A stretch of 64,000 nt of DNA, taken from contig NZ_JAMGBG010000139.1 in the NCBI RefSeq assembly GCF_023516595.1, positions 1 through 64,000 on the forward strand, in the 5' to 3' direction. This DNA comes from Streptomyces neyagawaensis (GTDB taxonomy: Bacteria; Actinomycetota; Actinomycetes; Streptomycetales; Streptomycetaceae). Numbering within the stretch: the stretch's first letter is position 1; each line of letters begins with the position of its first letter. The translations under genes and the position numbers were made by a program. Positions 7,468 through 17,000 of this stretch are shown here, one piece after another. The notes below the pieces were generated by a model, which saw nothing but the letters and a program-made list of their open reading frames with translations, was not told the origin of the DNA and did not search any database.

Positions 7468-8913
7468 CTACTCCGTGGCGCCGTTCAGAGGCAGGCGTAC
7501 CGTGAACGTCGTCGTGCCCGGTGCGCTGGTCAGGGTGAGGGTGCCGCCGTGGGCCCGGAGCAGGGAGTGGGCCACGGCGAGGCCGAGGCCGCTGCCGCCC
7601 CGGTCGCGGCTGCGGGCCTTGTCGACGCGGTAGAAGCGGTCGAAGACCCGCTCCTGGTCGTCGACCGGGATGCCGGGCCCGGAGTCGGTGACCCGCACCT
7701 CGGCCATGCCGGAGACGACGCACACCTCCAGCTGGACCTTGGTGCCTGTCGGCGTGTGCACGGCGGCGTTCGTCAGGAGGTTGTCGAGGACCTGGCGCAC
7801 CCGCAGCGGGTCCAGGCGCAGCCGTACCCGGGCGGGACCCGTCGTCAGGGTCAGCGGATGGTCGGGGTGCCCCGCGCGGAAGGCGTCCCCGGCCTGCTGT
7901 GCCAGTTCCACCAGATCGGTCTCCTCCCACCTCAGCGGCGCCTCCACGTCGGCCGCGTCGAGGCGGGCCAGGGTGAGCAGGTCGTCCAGCAGCACCCCCA
8001 TACGGGCGGCCTCGGCCCGCAGTCGCGCCAGGTGCTTGTCGCGTTCCTCGGGGCTGTGCGCGGCGGCGTACTGGAACAGGTCGGCGTAGCCGCGTACGGA
8101 CATCAGCGGGGTGCGCAGCTCGTGCGAGGCGTCGGCGACGAACTGGCGCAGGCGCTGCTCGGCCTCGGTGCGGACGGCGAACGCGTCGTCGATGTGCTCC
8201 AGCATCCTGTTGAACGCGGTCCGCAGCTCCTCAACTTCGGGGCCGCCGTCGCGGCGGTCGTGGCGCACCGGCAGCCGTGCCGAGTCCGTCAGGTCGTGGG
8301 AGGTGATGCCGCGGGCGGTGTGCGCCATGTCGCTGAGGGGCTTGAGTCCGCGCCTCAGCATGCCCCGGCCGAACACGACGAGGGCGGCGAGGGCGAGGGC
8401 GAACGCGATCACCTGGATCGTGACCAGCTGCTCGACGGTGTCCTCGATCTCCTCCATGGGGGCGGCGCCCACCAGAATCACCCCCGGTTCCGCCTCGCAG
8501 GCCCGCAGCCGGTACACACCGGCTCCCTCGAGGTGTTCGGTGCGGGTGACCTCGGTGTCCGAGTCGACCTGGTCCCTGGCGAGGAGCGTGAAGGCCTCGA
8601 TGTCCTGGGGCAGGTCGACCGAGTCCTCGGGGGTGCGCAGGACGGGGGTGCCGTCCTTGATGTCGTACACGGCGTAGTACCAGCCCCAGTACTTCTTGCC
8701 CTCCAGCGTGCCGTCGGCGGCGATGCTCTTGGACTGGGCGACCTGCGCGACATGGAGCTGTTCGTCGAGCTGCCGTGACAGGTAGTCGCGCATGTACATG
8801 GTCAGGGCGCCGCCGACGACGGCGAACACCACGAGCGCGAGGGCGCCGAGGCCGAGGGCGAGCCTCGTGCCCAGGCGCATGCCGCGGTAGGTCTCCTTCA
8901 GTCGGGCGATCAC
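7468..8913 (-). CDS. Sensor histidine kinase (HAMP-HisKA-HATPase)
   Basis: A 481-residue membrane sensor kinase. Transmembrane segments lie near residues 17-40 and 165-190, enclosing an extracytoplasmic sensor region of about 125 residues. A HAMP linker follows, then the phosphoacceptor DASHELRTPLMSVRGY (near residue 270). The ATPase domain has N-box NLLTNAAVH, G1 DSGPGIP, F-box FDRFYRVD and G2 GGSGLGLAV. The GTG start (8913) overlaps the response-regulator stop as GTGA, so the pair is cotranslated. The pair is transcribed away from the flavin electron-transfer genes, which suggests that it senses an envelope or redox condition and controls that module. Confidence 0.92.
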   Translation of the reverse strand: MIARLKETYRGMRLGTRLALGLGALALVVFAVVGGALTMYMRDYLSRQLDEQLHVAQVAQSKSIAADGTLEGKKYWGWYYAVYDIKDGTPVLRTPEDSVDLPQDIEAFTLLARDQVDSDTEVTRTEHLEGAGVYRLRACEAEPGVILVGAAPMEEIEDTVEQLVTIQVIAFALALAALVVFGRGMLRRGLKPLSDMAHTARGITSHDLTDSARLPVRHDRRDGGPEVEELRTAFNRMLEHIDDAFAVRTEAEQRLRQFVADASHELRTPLMSVRGYADLFQYAAAHSPEERDKHLARLRAEAARMGVLLDDLLTLARLDAADVEAPLRWEETDLVELAQQAGDAFRAGHPDHPLTLTTGPARVRLRLDPLRVRQVLDNLLTNAAVHTPTGTKVQLEVCVVSGMAEVRVTDSGPGIPVDDQERVFDRFYRVDKARSRDRGGSGLGLAVAHSLLRAHGGTLTLTSAPGTTTFTVRLPLNGATE

Positions 8914-9617
8914 TCGGCGGCCTGCCGGAGCACGTAGCCGAAGCCGCGCACGGTGTGGATGAGGGGTTCGCCGCTGTCGTCGAGCTTGCGGCGCAGTCGG
9001 CTGACGACGAGCTCGACGACGTTGGAGCGGCCGCCGAAGCCGTACTCCCAGACGTGGTCGAGGATCTGCGCCTTGGTGAGGACGGTCGGCGACTTGCGCA
9101 TGAGGTAGCGCAGCACCTCGTACTCGGTGGGGGTGAGGGTGAGGAGCTTCTCGCCGCGGCGGACCTCGCGGGTGTCCTCGTCCATCGTCAGGTCGGCGAC
9201 CTGGAGCACGGAACGCTGGAAACCGGGGCCGGAGCTGCGCCGCAGGACGGTGCGCAGCCGGGCCATCAGCTCCTCCACGGCGAAGGGCTTGACCAGGTAG
9301 TCGTCGCCGCCGCGGGTCAGTCCGGCGACCCGGTCGGCGACGCCGTCGCGGGCCGTCAGGAACACCACGGGCACCATCGTGCCGGACTGGCGCAGCCGGT
9401 CGAGCACTCCGAAGCCGTCGAGGCCGGGCAGCATCAGGTCGAGGACCACGATGTCCGGATGGAACTCGGCGGCCTGGCGCAGCGCCTCCTCGCCGGAGTT
9501 CGCCGTGACCGCGTCCCAGCCCTCGTAGCGGGCGACGGTCGCCACCAGATCCGCGATGGGCGGATCGTCGTCCACCACGAGAAGTCGCACTTTTTCCACG
9601 TGCTCATACTGCGGCAC
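8910..9617 (-). CDS. OmpR/PhoB-family response regulator
   Basis: A 235-residue two-domain regulator. The receiver has the acidic pocket VVDDD, the phosphoacceptor Asp in VVLDLMLPG, the Thr in VVFLTARDG and the Lys in YLVKPF. The C-terminal winged helix has the PhoB/OmpR signature LTPTEYEVLRYLM and SNVVELVVSRLRRKL. The GTG at 9617 is preferred because GGAAGG lies six bases upstream; an in-frame GTG at 9644 would add nine residues but has a poorer ribosome-binding site. It is coupled to the histidine kinase gene and divergent from the ferric-reductase-like gene across a spacer that carries 11-base-spaced direct repeats of the kind this family binds. Confidence 0.93.
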   Translation of the reverse strand: MPQYEHVEKVRLLVVDDDPPIADLVATVARYEGWDAVTANSGEEALRQAAEFHPDIVVLDLMLPGLDGFGVLDRLRQSGTMVPVVFLTARDGVADRVAGLTRGGDDYLVKPFAVEELMARLRTVLRRSSGPGFQRSVLQVADLTMDEDTREVRRGEKLLTLTPTEYEVLRYLMRKSPTVLTKAQILDHVWEYGFGGRSNVVELVVSRLRRKLDDSGEPLIHTVRGFGYVLRQAAE

Positions 9618-9681
9618 CGATCGCCTTCCGCCATAGCCGTTCACAGCTCGCCAGAAGATCGATAAAAACTTGAAAGTTGAC

Positions 9682-9699
9682 CGACAGCAAAACGACAGC
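9682..9699. promoter_or_regulatory. 11-bp-spaced direct repeats, candidate response-regulator box
   Basis: CGACAGC occurs at 9682-9688 and again at 9693-9699, a start-to-start distance of exactly 11 bases. This is the geometry used by OmpR/PhoB-type regulators, which bind as head-to-tail dimers on one face of the helix. A short palindrome, AACTT-GA-AAGTT, lies just to the left. The site is inside the 130-base spacer shared by the two-component genes and the electron-transfer module. Confidence 0.5.
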
Positions 9700-9747
9700 G
9701 CCGTCCGGCCAAGCTCGTATCCCGGACCCGATCAAGGAGCTGTCAGC

Positions 9748-11091
9748 GTGACCACTCTCCAACAACCCCCCGCGGCCGCGAGCCGCTCGGGAGCGCGCCC
9801 CAAAGTGGTCGCCCGCACCGGTCTGTACGCGGTGCTGGCGGCGAACGTGGTCGCGGTGGCCGTCTTCTTCGTCCAGGCCGGCTTCGCCTCGAACGCCCTG
9901 ATCGTGCTGGGCCGCCTCACCGGCCTGTACGGGGCGCTGCTGATGGCGTTCCAACTGCTGCTGGTGGCGCGGCTGCCCTGGTTCGACCGACGCATCGGCA
10001 TGGACCGGCTGACCTCCTGGCACCGCTGGACCGGCTTCTCCGTGCTGTGGCTGCTGGTGGCGCACGGGGTGTTCATCGCCTTCGGGTACGCCCAGTCCTC
10101 GGACATGGACCCGGTGAACCAGGTGATCGACCTCGCCGAGACCACCGAGGGCGTGCTCCGCGCGATCGTCGCGCTCGGCATCATCGTCGTGATCGGCGTG
10201 GTCTCGGCCCGCTACGCGCGGCGCCGACTCGCCTACGAGACCTGGCACTTCATCCATCTGTACACGTATGTGGCGGTGGTGCTGGCCTTCACGCACCAGG
10301 TCGCGGCGGGCACGACGTTCGCCTCGTCCGAGGTGGCGACGGCGTACTGGTACGCGCTGTGGGGCAGCGTACTGACCGCGGTGTTCCTGGGCCGGCTGGT
10401 CCTGCCGCTGTGGCGGAACTGGCGGCACCAGCTGCGTGTCACCGCCGTCGTCCACGAGTCCGACCACGTCGTCTCCATCTACATGAGCGGCCGTGACCTG
10501 GACCGGATGCCCGCGCGGGCCGGCCAGTTCTTCCTGTGGCGGTTCCTGACCCGGGACCGCTGGTGGCAGGCCAACCCGTTCTCGCTGTCGGCGGCGCCCG
10601 ACGGCAAGCAGCTGCGGCTGACGGCCAAGGCGGCCGGTGCGGGTTCCGCCGCGCTGCGCCATGTGAAGGTCGGCACACGGGTGTTCGCGGAGGGCCCGTA
10701 CGGCGCGTTCACCGCGATGCACCGCACCCGGCCGGAGTCGGTCCTCATCGCGGGCGGCGTCGGCGTCACCCCGATCCGGGCGCTGCTGGAGGAGATCCAG
10801 GGGCACGCCGTGGTGATCTACCGGGTGGGCACGAGGCAGGACGCCGTCCTCTACGAGGAGCTCCAGCGGCTCGCCTTCGACAAGGGCGCCGAACTGCACC
10901 TGGTCTCGGGGCCGGTCGTGCCCGACCTCCTCGCGCCGCGCGAGTTGGCCCGGATGGTGCCCGACATCACCGAGCGCGACGTGTTCCTGTGCGGGCCCCC
11001 GCCGATGATGAACGCCGTCCTCGGCAGTCTGCGCGAGCTGGACGTGCCCAGGACGCAGATCCACTTCGAACGCTTCAGCCTGGCGGGATGA
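9748..11091 (+). CDS. Ferric-reductase-like membrane flavoprotein (haem/FAD/NAD(P)H)
   Basis: A 447-residue protein. Residues 1-220 hold about six transmembrane helices of the ferric reductase-like domain, with candidate haem-ligand histidines in LTSWHRW, LVAHGVFI, YETWHFIHLY and AFTHQV. Residues 225-447 form a ferredoxin-NADP reductase module: FAD-binding NPFSLSAAP, pyridine-nucleotide GGVGVTPIRALL, and the C-terminal CGPPPMMNAV and HFERF. It should take electrons from cytosolic NAD(P)H and move them across the membrane. GTG 9748 is chosen because AAGGAGC is eight bases upstream. It is followed within 10 bases by the FMN-binding protein and apbE, which defines an extracytoplasmic flavin electron-transfer chain. 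Confidence 0.9.
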   Translation: MTTLQQPPAAASRSGARPKVVARTGLYAVLAANVVAVAVFFVQAGFASNALIVLGRLTGLYGALLMAFQLLLVARLPWFDRRIGMDRLTSWHRWTGFSVLWLLVAHGVFIAFGYAQSSDMDPVNQVIDLAETTEGVLRAIVALGIIVVIGVVSARYARRRLAYETWHFIHLYTYVAVVLAFTHQVAAGTTFASSEVATAYWYALWGSVLTAVFLGRLVLPLWRNWRHQLRVTAVVHESDHVVSIYMSGRDLDRMPARAGQFFLWRFLTRDRWWQANPFSLSAAPDGKQLRLTAKAAGAGSAALRHVKVGTRVFAEGPYGAFTAMHRTRPESVLIAGGVGVTPIRALLEEIQGHAVVIYRVGTRQDAVLYEELQRLAFDKGAELHLVSGPVVPDLLAPRELARMVPDITERDVFLCGPPPMMNAVLGSLRELDVPRTQIHFERFSLAG

Positions 11092-11101
11092 GGAAGACAC
11101 C

Positions 11102-11833
11102 GTGAACCGAGCGATACCCGCCCTGATCCTGAGCGCCGCCGCGCTGGTCCCCGTGTGGCGCTACACGCCCTCGACGGCGACGACCACCACGGCGACAGCC
11201 GAGCCGGCCCCGTCGGCCTCCACATCCACCTCCGGTGACTCCACCGTGGTCTCGGGCCCCACCATCGACACGGAGAAGGGCCCCGTCCAGGTCCAGGCGA
11301 CCTTCAAGGGCGACAAGATCACCGCGGTCAAGATGCTCCAGCAGCCGAACCATCCGCAGACCGAGGCGGCGGTGCCGAAGCTGATCGAGGAGACGCTGGA
11401 GGCGCAGAGCGCCGACATCGACACCGTCTCGGGCGCCACCATCACCAGCGACGCCTACCGGAAGTCCCTCCAGGCGACCATCGACAAGAACGACGCCTCG
11501 GCGTCCTCCGCGGACTCCGCAGCCGACTCGTCCTCCGGCTCCTCCTCGTCCGGTGCGGCGGACACGGAAAGCGCGGCACGGACGGTCGCCGGGTCGACGG
11601 TCAACACCTCCAAGGGTGACGTCCAGGTCCAGGTGACCTTCGACGGCGACGAGATCAGCGCCGTGCGCATGCTGAAGCAGCCGGACCATCCGCAGACCGA
11701 GGCGGCCGTGCCGGTCCTCATCAAGGCGACGCTCGAAGCGCAGAGCGCGGACGTCGAGACCGTCTCCGGGGCCACCATCACCAGCGACGGCTACCGGAAG
11801 TCGCTCCAGGCCGCCCTCGACGCGAAGGGCTGA
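11102..11833 (+). CDS. Exported protein with two tandem FMN-binding domains
   Basis: A 243-residue protein with an N-terminal hydrophobic segment (residues 4-18) acting as signal or anchor, then two FMN-binding domains at about residues 50-125 and 165-243, separated by a Ser/Ala-rich linker. Each domain ends with the flavinylation motif: TVSGATITS occurs once in each copy. In known systems the Thr of SGAT receives FMN covalently from ApbE. The copies share long stretches such as NHPQTEAAVP versus DHPQTEAAVP, so the gene arose by internal duplication. It starts with GTG 10 bases after the reductase and should be its extracytoplasmic electron acceptor, carrying two FMNs. Confidence 0.88.
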   Translation: MNRAIPALILSAAALVPVWRYTPSTATTTTATAEPAPSASTSTSGDSTVVSGPTIDTEKGPVQVQATFKGDKITAVKMLQQPNHPQTEAAVPKLIEETLEAQSADIDTVSGATITSDAYRKSLQATIDKNDASASSADSAADSSSGSSSSGAADTESAARTVAGSTVNTSKGDVQVQVTFDGDEISAVRMLKQPDHPQTEAAVPVLIKATLEAQSADVETVSGATITSDGYRKSLQAALDAKG

Positions 11834-11835
11834 TC

Positions 11836-12561
11836 ATGCGCCGCGTCGAACACATCATGGGTTTCCCGATCTCCCTGCTCATCGAGGACGAGGGCACGAC
11901 CGCCGAGGCCGCTGAGCCGGCGTTCGACTGGCTGCGCCAGGTCGACGCACGGTTCAGTCCGTTCCGGGCCGACAGCGAGGTGTCCCGGCTGGACCGGGGT
12001 GAGCTCGCCCCACACGAGCTCAGCCCGGACCTGGCCGAGGTCCTCGACCTGTGCGAGGAGTACCGCGTGGCGACCGGTGGCGCGTTCGACGTACGGCTGC
12101 CGGGGCGCGGGCTCGACCCCTGCGCGATGGTGAAGGGGTGGGCCGTGCAGCGGGCCGCTGACCTGCTGACGGAGCGGGGGGCGAGGCGGCTCTGCCTCAA
12201 CGCGGGCGGCGACGTGGCGGTGACCGGCGGCCCGTGGCGGGTCGGCGTGCGCCATCCCGAGCGGGCCGACCGGCTCTGTACGGTCCTGGAGGTCGGCGAC
12301 GGGGCGGTGGCCACGTCCGCGCGCTACGAACGGGGCGACCACATCCTCGACGGCCGCACGGGGCGCCCGGCGACGGGGCTGCTGAGCCTGACCGTCGTCG
12401 CGGCGTCCCTCACGGAGGCCGACGCCACCGCGACGGCGGCGTTCGCGATGGGGGTGGAGGGGATCGAGTGGGCCGCGTCGAGGGAGGGGTGCGAGGTGTT
12501 CGCGGTCGATGCGGATCGGAAGGTGTACCGGAGTCCGGGGTTGCCGGTGGCGCCGAGCTGA
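11836..12561 (+). CDS. apbE: FAD:protein FMN transferase (ApbE family)
   Basis: A 241-residue ApbE-type flavinyltransferase, on the short side of the family (usually 300-350 residues). Visible signatures are MGFPISLLI at the start, the central DPCAMVKGWAVQRAADLL, the glycine-rich LCLNAGGDVAVTGG, TSARYERGDHILDGRTGRPA and the late EADATATAAFAMG. It attaches FMN from FAD to Thr in S/DGAT motifs of target proteins, here the adjacent double FMN-binding protein. No signal peptide is evident, so its side of action is uncertain; a leaderless actinobacterial ApbE could act in the cytosol before export. It starts two bases after the upstream stop and ends the operon. Confidence 0.9.
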   Translation: MRRVEHIMGFPISLLIEDEGTTAEAAEPAFDWLRQVDARFSPFRADSEVSRLDRGELAPHELSPDLAEVLDLCEEYRVATGGAFDVRLPGRGLDPCAMVKGWAVQRAADLLTERGARRLCLNAGGDVAVTGGPWRVGVRHPERADRLCTVLEVGDGAVATSARYERGDHILDGRTGRPATGLLSLTVVAASLTEADATATAAFAMGVEGIEWAASREGCEVFAVDADRKVYRSPGLPVAPS

Positions 12562-12603
12562 GGGGCGGTTGTCGGCGCGCCTTGGAGCTCGGGGCCACGT
12601 GTT

Positions 12604-12777
12604 GTACGGCGACTGCGGGTGGTTCGTGGTTGTTCGCGCAGTTCCCCGCGCCCCTTCAGGCGTCCCTGCGTCACAAGTACTGGGCGGCTGCCGGCGCCTT
12701 CCAGCCCGGGGGCTAGTGCGGTACGGCGACTGCGGGTGGTTCGTGGTTGTTCGCGCCGTTCCCCGCGCCCCTTCAGG
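12604..12777 (+). repeat. Two 57-bp copies of a dispersed Streptomyces-type intergenic repeat
   Basis: Copies at 12604-12660 and 12721-12777 differ at a single base and start 117 bases apart. Each contains the core CGCGCAGTTCCCCGCGCCCCT (12635-12655; 12752-12772 with one change). The same core recurs at 26813, 40686 (partial), 49380 and, inverted, at 49466-49486. The stretch fills the 275-base gap between apbE and the next gene and shows no coding potential of its own. Confidence 0.8.
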
Positions 12778-12836
12778 GAGTGCCCGGTGGTGGAAATTGC
12801 GTTGCGGGGGTGTGCGGTGGCGTCGACAGTGGCTCC

Positions 12837-13796
12837 ATGACTAGGACGCACTTCGCCGCGCTGCCGGCCGGTATGACCGTACGGTCGGCGCGTGTTGAGG
12901 ACGCCGTGGCGGTGTGTGCTCTGTTGAACGAGGTGGACCGGCTGGAGATCGGCCGGGCCGAGACCGAGCTCGCCGAGGTCCAGGCGGATCTGAAGCACCC
13001 CGAGGTGGAGCTGGAGCGGGACTCCTGGCTGCTGTTCGACGGGGACCGCCTCGTCGGGTACGGCCTGATGTGGGACGAGTCGGGCGGTGAGCGCATCGAC
13101 ATGGACCACTACGCGCTGCCGGACCGGCCGCTCGGCGCCCTGTACCTGTTCGAGCTGATGGAGGCCCGTGCCGCCGAGCGCGCCGCGGCCAACGGGGCGG
13201 ACCGCGCGGTGGTCCACCTGCACCTCAACACCGCGCCCACCACGGACCTGGACGCCCTGCGCGACCGGGGCTGGCGCGCGGTCCGCCGCTACCACGTGCT
13301 GGACCGGCCCCTCTCCCCCGCCGACGAGATGCCCTCCCCGCCGCCCGGCGTGACGCTGCGGCCGTGCGCGGACGAGGCGGACCGCCGGCAGGCCCACGCC
13401 CTGCTCCAGACATCCTTCGCCGACCACTTCGACTTCCAGCCGCGCACCTACGAGCAGTGGCTGGACGACATCGACGCCGCGAACGCCGACTGGTCGCTGA
13501 TCTGGATCGCGCACGTCGACGGACTCGGCGACGCGGCGGTCCTGCGCACCCGCGACGACCGGACGACCATGGCGTGGATCTCCTCCCTCGGCGTTCTCGC
13601 CGAGGCCCGCGGCCGGGGTCTCGGCAGCCATCTGCTGCGCCACGCCTTCGGCCACTACGCGGCGCGGGGCCGCGACCGCATCGGCCTCGGTGTCGACACC
13701 GACAACAGCTCCGGCGCCCTCGCGCTGTACGAGCGGCACGGCATGAAGCTGGACTTCGCCGTCGACACCTGGGAGCTCGTGCGCCCCGTGGTGTGA
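12837..13796 (+). CDS. Tandem GNAT N-acetyltransferase
   Basis: A 319-residue protein built from two GCN5-related acetyltransferase domains, at about residues 10-155 and 165-319. The C-terminal domain keeps the acetyl-CoA loop (SSLGVLAEARGRGLGSHLL) and the closing NSSGALALYERHGM. The N-terminal copy is more degenerate and may serve binding or structure. Tandem GNATs in actinomycetes include mycothiol synthase, but the sequence is not close enough to assign that role. The ATG at 12837 follows the repeat region; no strong ribosome-binding site is visible. The acceptor substrate is unknown. Confidence 0.75.
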   Translation: MTRTHFAALPAGMTVRSARVEDAVAVCALLNEVDRLEIGRAETELAEVQADLKHPEVELERDSWLLFDGDRLVGYGLMWDESGGERIDMDHYALPDRPLGALYLFELMEARAAERAAANGADRAVVHLHLNTAPTTDLDALRDRGWRAVRRYHVLDRPLSPADEMPSPPPGVTLRPCADEADRRQAHALLQTSFADHFDFQPRTYEQWLDDIDAANADWSLIWIAHVDGLGDAAVLRTRDDRTTMAWISSLGVLAEARGRGLGSHLLRHAFGHYAARGRDRIGLGVDTDNSSGALALYERHGMKLDFAVDTWELVRPVV

Positions 13797-13884
13797 CCGG
13801 GGGTAGCACTGTCGACAAAGCGTTGTATCGGTAGCACGGCATCACCTCAACGCGGCTGCTCATGGCGGTTCTTGGCGAGCGACC

Positions 13885-13930
13885 GTCCGACTTGTTCGAC
13901 AGGTCGGACATGGTTCGAAACCTCTTGACG
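13885..13930 (+). promoter_or_regulatory. Inverted repeats and -35-like element upstream of the GH43 gene
   Basis: GTCCGAC at 13885-13891 is repeated inverted as GTCGGAC at 13903-13909, with an 11-base spacer. GGTT-CGA-AACC follows at 13912-13922 and TTGACG, a -35-like hexamer, at 13925-13930. The order operator-then-promoter, 150-200 bases before the start of a secreted glycosidase, suggests induction control. The remaining bases between 13797 and 14079 hold nothing else convincing. Confidence 0.4.
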
Positions 13931-14079
13931 CCCCGCCACGCCTCGTTTGACACTCTCGCAACACGACGTCACACAGCCGAAACGGCGGAGCACCCAGGGA
14001 CGGGGTCCTTCGCCCTCGGCCGTCCCCTTTTCCTGGTTCCGCCCCCTCATCAGCCGTGCTCTCAGCAGGGAAAATCCAT

Positions 14080-17000
14080 ATGACGTACACCGCAGGTCCA
14101 CGCGGCCGCGCGAGAGGCCGAGCAGGCCGACTCGCCGGGCTGACCGCCGCGTCACTGCTCCTGGGCCTCGCCGGACCGGTCGCCCCCGCCGTCGCGGACG
14201 GCGCGGACCTCACCGACGGCCTGGCCCTCTGGTACAAGCTGGACGCCACTTCCGGCACCACGGTCACCGACGCCTCCGGCAACGGCCGGGACGGCACGGT
14301 GAACGGCACCGCCGGCTGGACGGGCGACGGCCAGGGCCTGACGTTCAACGGTTCGGACACCTATGTGAAGGTGCCGAACGACGTCATGAAGGGCATGAAC
14401 TCCATCAGCGTCTCCATGGACGTGCTGATGGACGAGTCGCAGGCCGGCCCGTACTTCATCTACGGCTTCGGCAACACCAGCGGCGGCACGGGCAACGGCT
14501 ACCTCTTCGCCACCGGCAACTCGCTGCGCACCGCCATCGCGTCCGGCAACTGGTCGACCGAGCAGAACACCCGGCCCGGCGACTCGCACAACCTGACCCG
14601 CTCGGTGTGGAAGCAGCTCACGTATACCCAGACCGGCACCACCGGTGTGCTGTACGAGGACGGCGTCGAGGTCGGCCGCAACACCTCGGTCACCACCACA
14701 CCGGGCTCGATCGGCTCGGGCACCACGACCGCCAACTACATAGGCAAGTCGGTCTACACCGGGGACAAGCTCTTCAAGGGCAAGATCCGTGACTTCCGGG
14801 TGTACGACCGCGCCCTCGCCGCCACCGAGGTCGAGCAGCTCTCGCTCCCCGTGGCCGTCCAGGGCGTCGCCGCCGACAAGGCCGCTCTCACGCTTGGTGA
14901 CACGAGTGCGGTGACCGCCGACCTGGACCTGCCGAAGACCGGTACGGCCGGGGGCTCCTCCATCAGCTGGAAGAGCGACAACACCTCCGTGGTCGCGGAC
15001 TCCGGCGCGGTGACCCGCCCCGCCGCCGGTGAGCCGAACGGCCACGCCACCCTCACGGCGACCCTGAAGCGGGGCCCCGTGACGGACACCAAGACCTTCG
15101 AGGTCACGGTCCTGCCCTCCTTCGACGACACCACGGCCGTGAAGCAGGCCGCCGAGGCACTGACCGTCCACAACGCCGACGACGCCCGCGGCAACCTCAC
15201 GCTCCCGACGTCCGGCGGCTTCGGCACCAAGGTCTCCTGGTCCTCCGCGGACCCGGACGTCGTGACCGACGACGGTGTGGTGCACCGCCCGGCGCACGGC
15301 GACGGCGGCACGACCGCCGAACTGACCGCGACCGTCACCAAGAACGACGCGAAGACCACCCGCGCCTTCACCGTGAAGGTGCCGGAGCTGCCGAAGAAGG
15401 AAGCCCGCAAGGGCTACATGTTCAGCTACTTCACCGGCGAGGGCACCTCGGACGGCGAGCAGCTCTACTTCGCGCTCAGCAAGGGCAACGACCCCCTGAA
15501 GTGGCGTGAGCTGAACGACGGCAAGCCCGTCCTCACCTCCTCGCTCGGCGAGAAGGGCCTGCGCGACCCGTTCATCATCCGCTCCCCCGAGGGCGACAAG
15601 TTCTACCAGATCGCCACCGACCTGAAGATCTACGGCAACGGCGACTGGGACCGCTCGCAGCGCTCCGGCAGCAAGTCCATCATGGTGTGGGAGTCCACCG
15701 ACCTGGTGAACTGGACCAACCAGCGCCTGGTCAAGGTCTCCCCCGACGCGGCCGGCAACACCTGGGCCCCCGAGGCGTACTACGACGAGAAGCTCGGCGA
15801 GTACGTCGTCTTCTGGGCGTCGAAGCTGTACGACAACGAGGCTCACACCGGCGACACGTACAACCGCATGATGTACGCGACCACCCGCGACTTCTACACG
15901 TTCAGCGAGCCCAAGGTCTGGATCGACCGCGGCTACTCGGTCATCGACTCCACGGTCATCCAGCACGACGGCACGTACTTCCGTCTCTCCAAGGACGAGC
16001 GGAACAACAGCTCCTCCACCCCCAACAGCAAGTTCATCTTCGAGGAGAAGAGCGACTCGCTGCTCGACCTGTCCTGGGACCCGGTCGCCGAGGGCATCGG
16101 CAAGGGCGCGATGAGTGCGGCCGAGGGCCCGCTGGTGTTCAAGTCGAACACCGAGGACAAGTGGTACGCGTTCCTCGACGAGTTCGGCGGACGCGGCTAC
16201 ATCCCCTTCGAGACCACCGACCTCGCCTCCGGCGTGTGGACGCCGTCCGCCTCGTACGACCTGCCGGCCAAGCCCCGGCACGGCACGGTGCTGCCGGTGA
16301 CGCAGGCCGAGTACGACCGGCTGCTGAGCACCTACCAGCCGGACCAGATCGTCAAGAGCGTCGAGGACATCAAGGTCGACACACGCATCGGTGAGGCCCC
16401 GGTGCTGCCCGCCACCGTCATCGCCGAGTACGCGGACGGCACCAAGAAGCCCATCGCGGTGAACTGGGCGGACGTGGACGCCTCGAAGTACGCGCAGGCC
16501 GGCACGTTCACGGTCGAAGGCACCCTGCCGGGCGACGCGACGATCGGGGTCCGCGCCGAGGTCACCGTCTCCGAGAAGGGCCCCGACGTCCCGACGGACC
16601 TGGTCCTGCACTACGGCTTCGACGAGACCGGCGGCAGCATCGTCCGCGACTCCAGCGGCCACGGCTACCACGGCACCTATGTCCGTACGCCCGACTTCGG
16701 GACCGGCGTCGACGGCGGCTCGTTCAAGATGTCCGGCGGCAACAGCGGCTCCGACTCGCCGTACGTGAAGATCCCGAACGGGGTCCTCAAGGGCGCGAAC
16801 GGCGTCACCGTCTCGACGTACGTCAAGTGGAAGGGCGGCGACAACTTCCAGTGGCTGTTCGGCCTCGGCCCCGACAACAACAAGTACCTCTTCGCCACCC
16901 CGTCCAACGGCGCCGGGAAGCTGTTCTCCGCGATCACCAAGGCCACCTGGTCCGGTGAGAAGCAGATGATCGGCGGCTCCCCGCTCACCCAGGGCGAGTG

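Noticed and set aside
13862..14083. A 73-codon frame upstream of, and overlapping, the GH43 start
   Set aside because: It runs through the inverted repeat and the -35-like element, lacks a ribosome-binding site and has unconvincing composition. It would only matter if transcription began further upstream.
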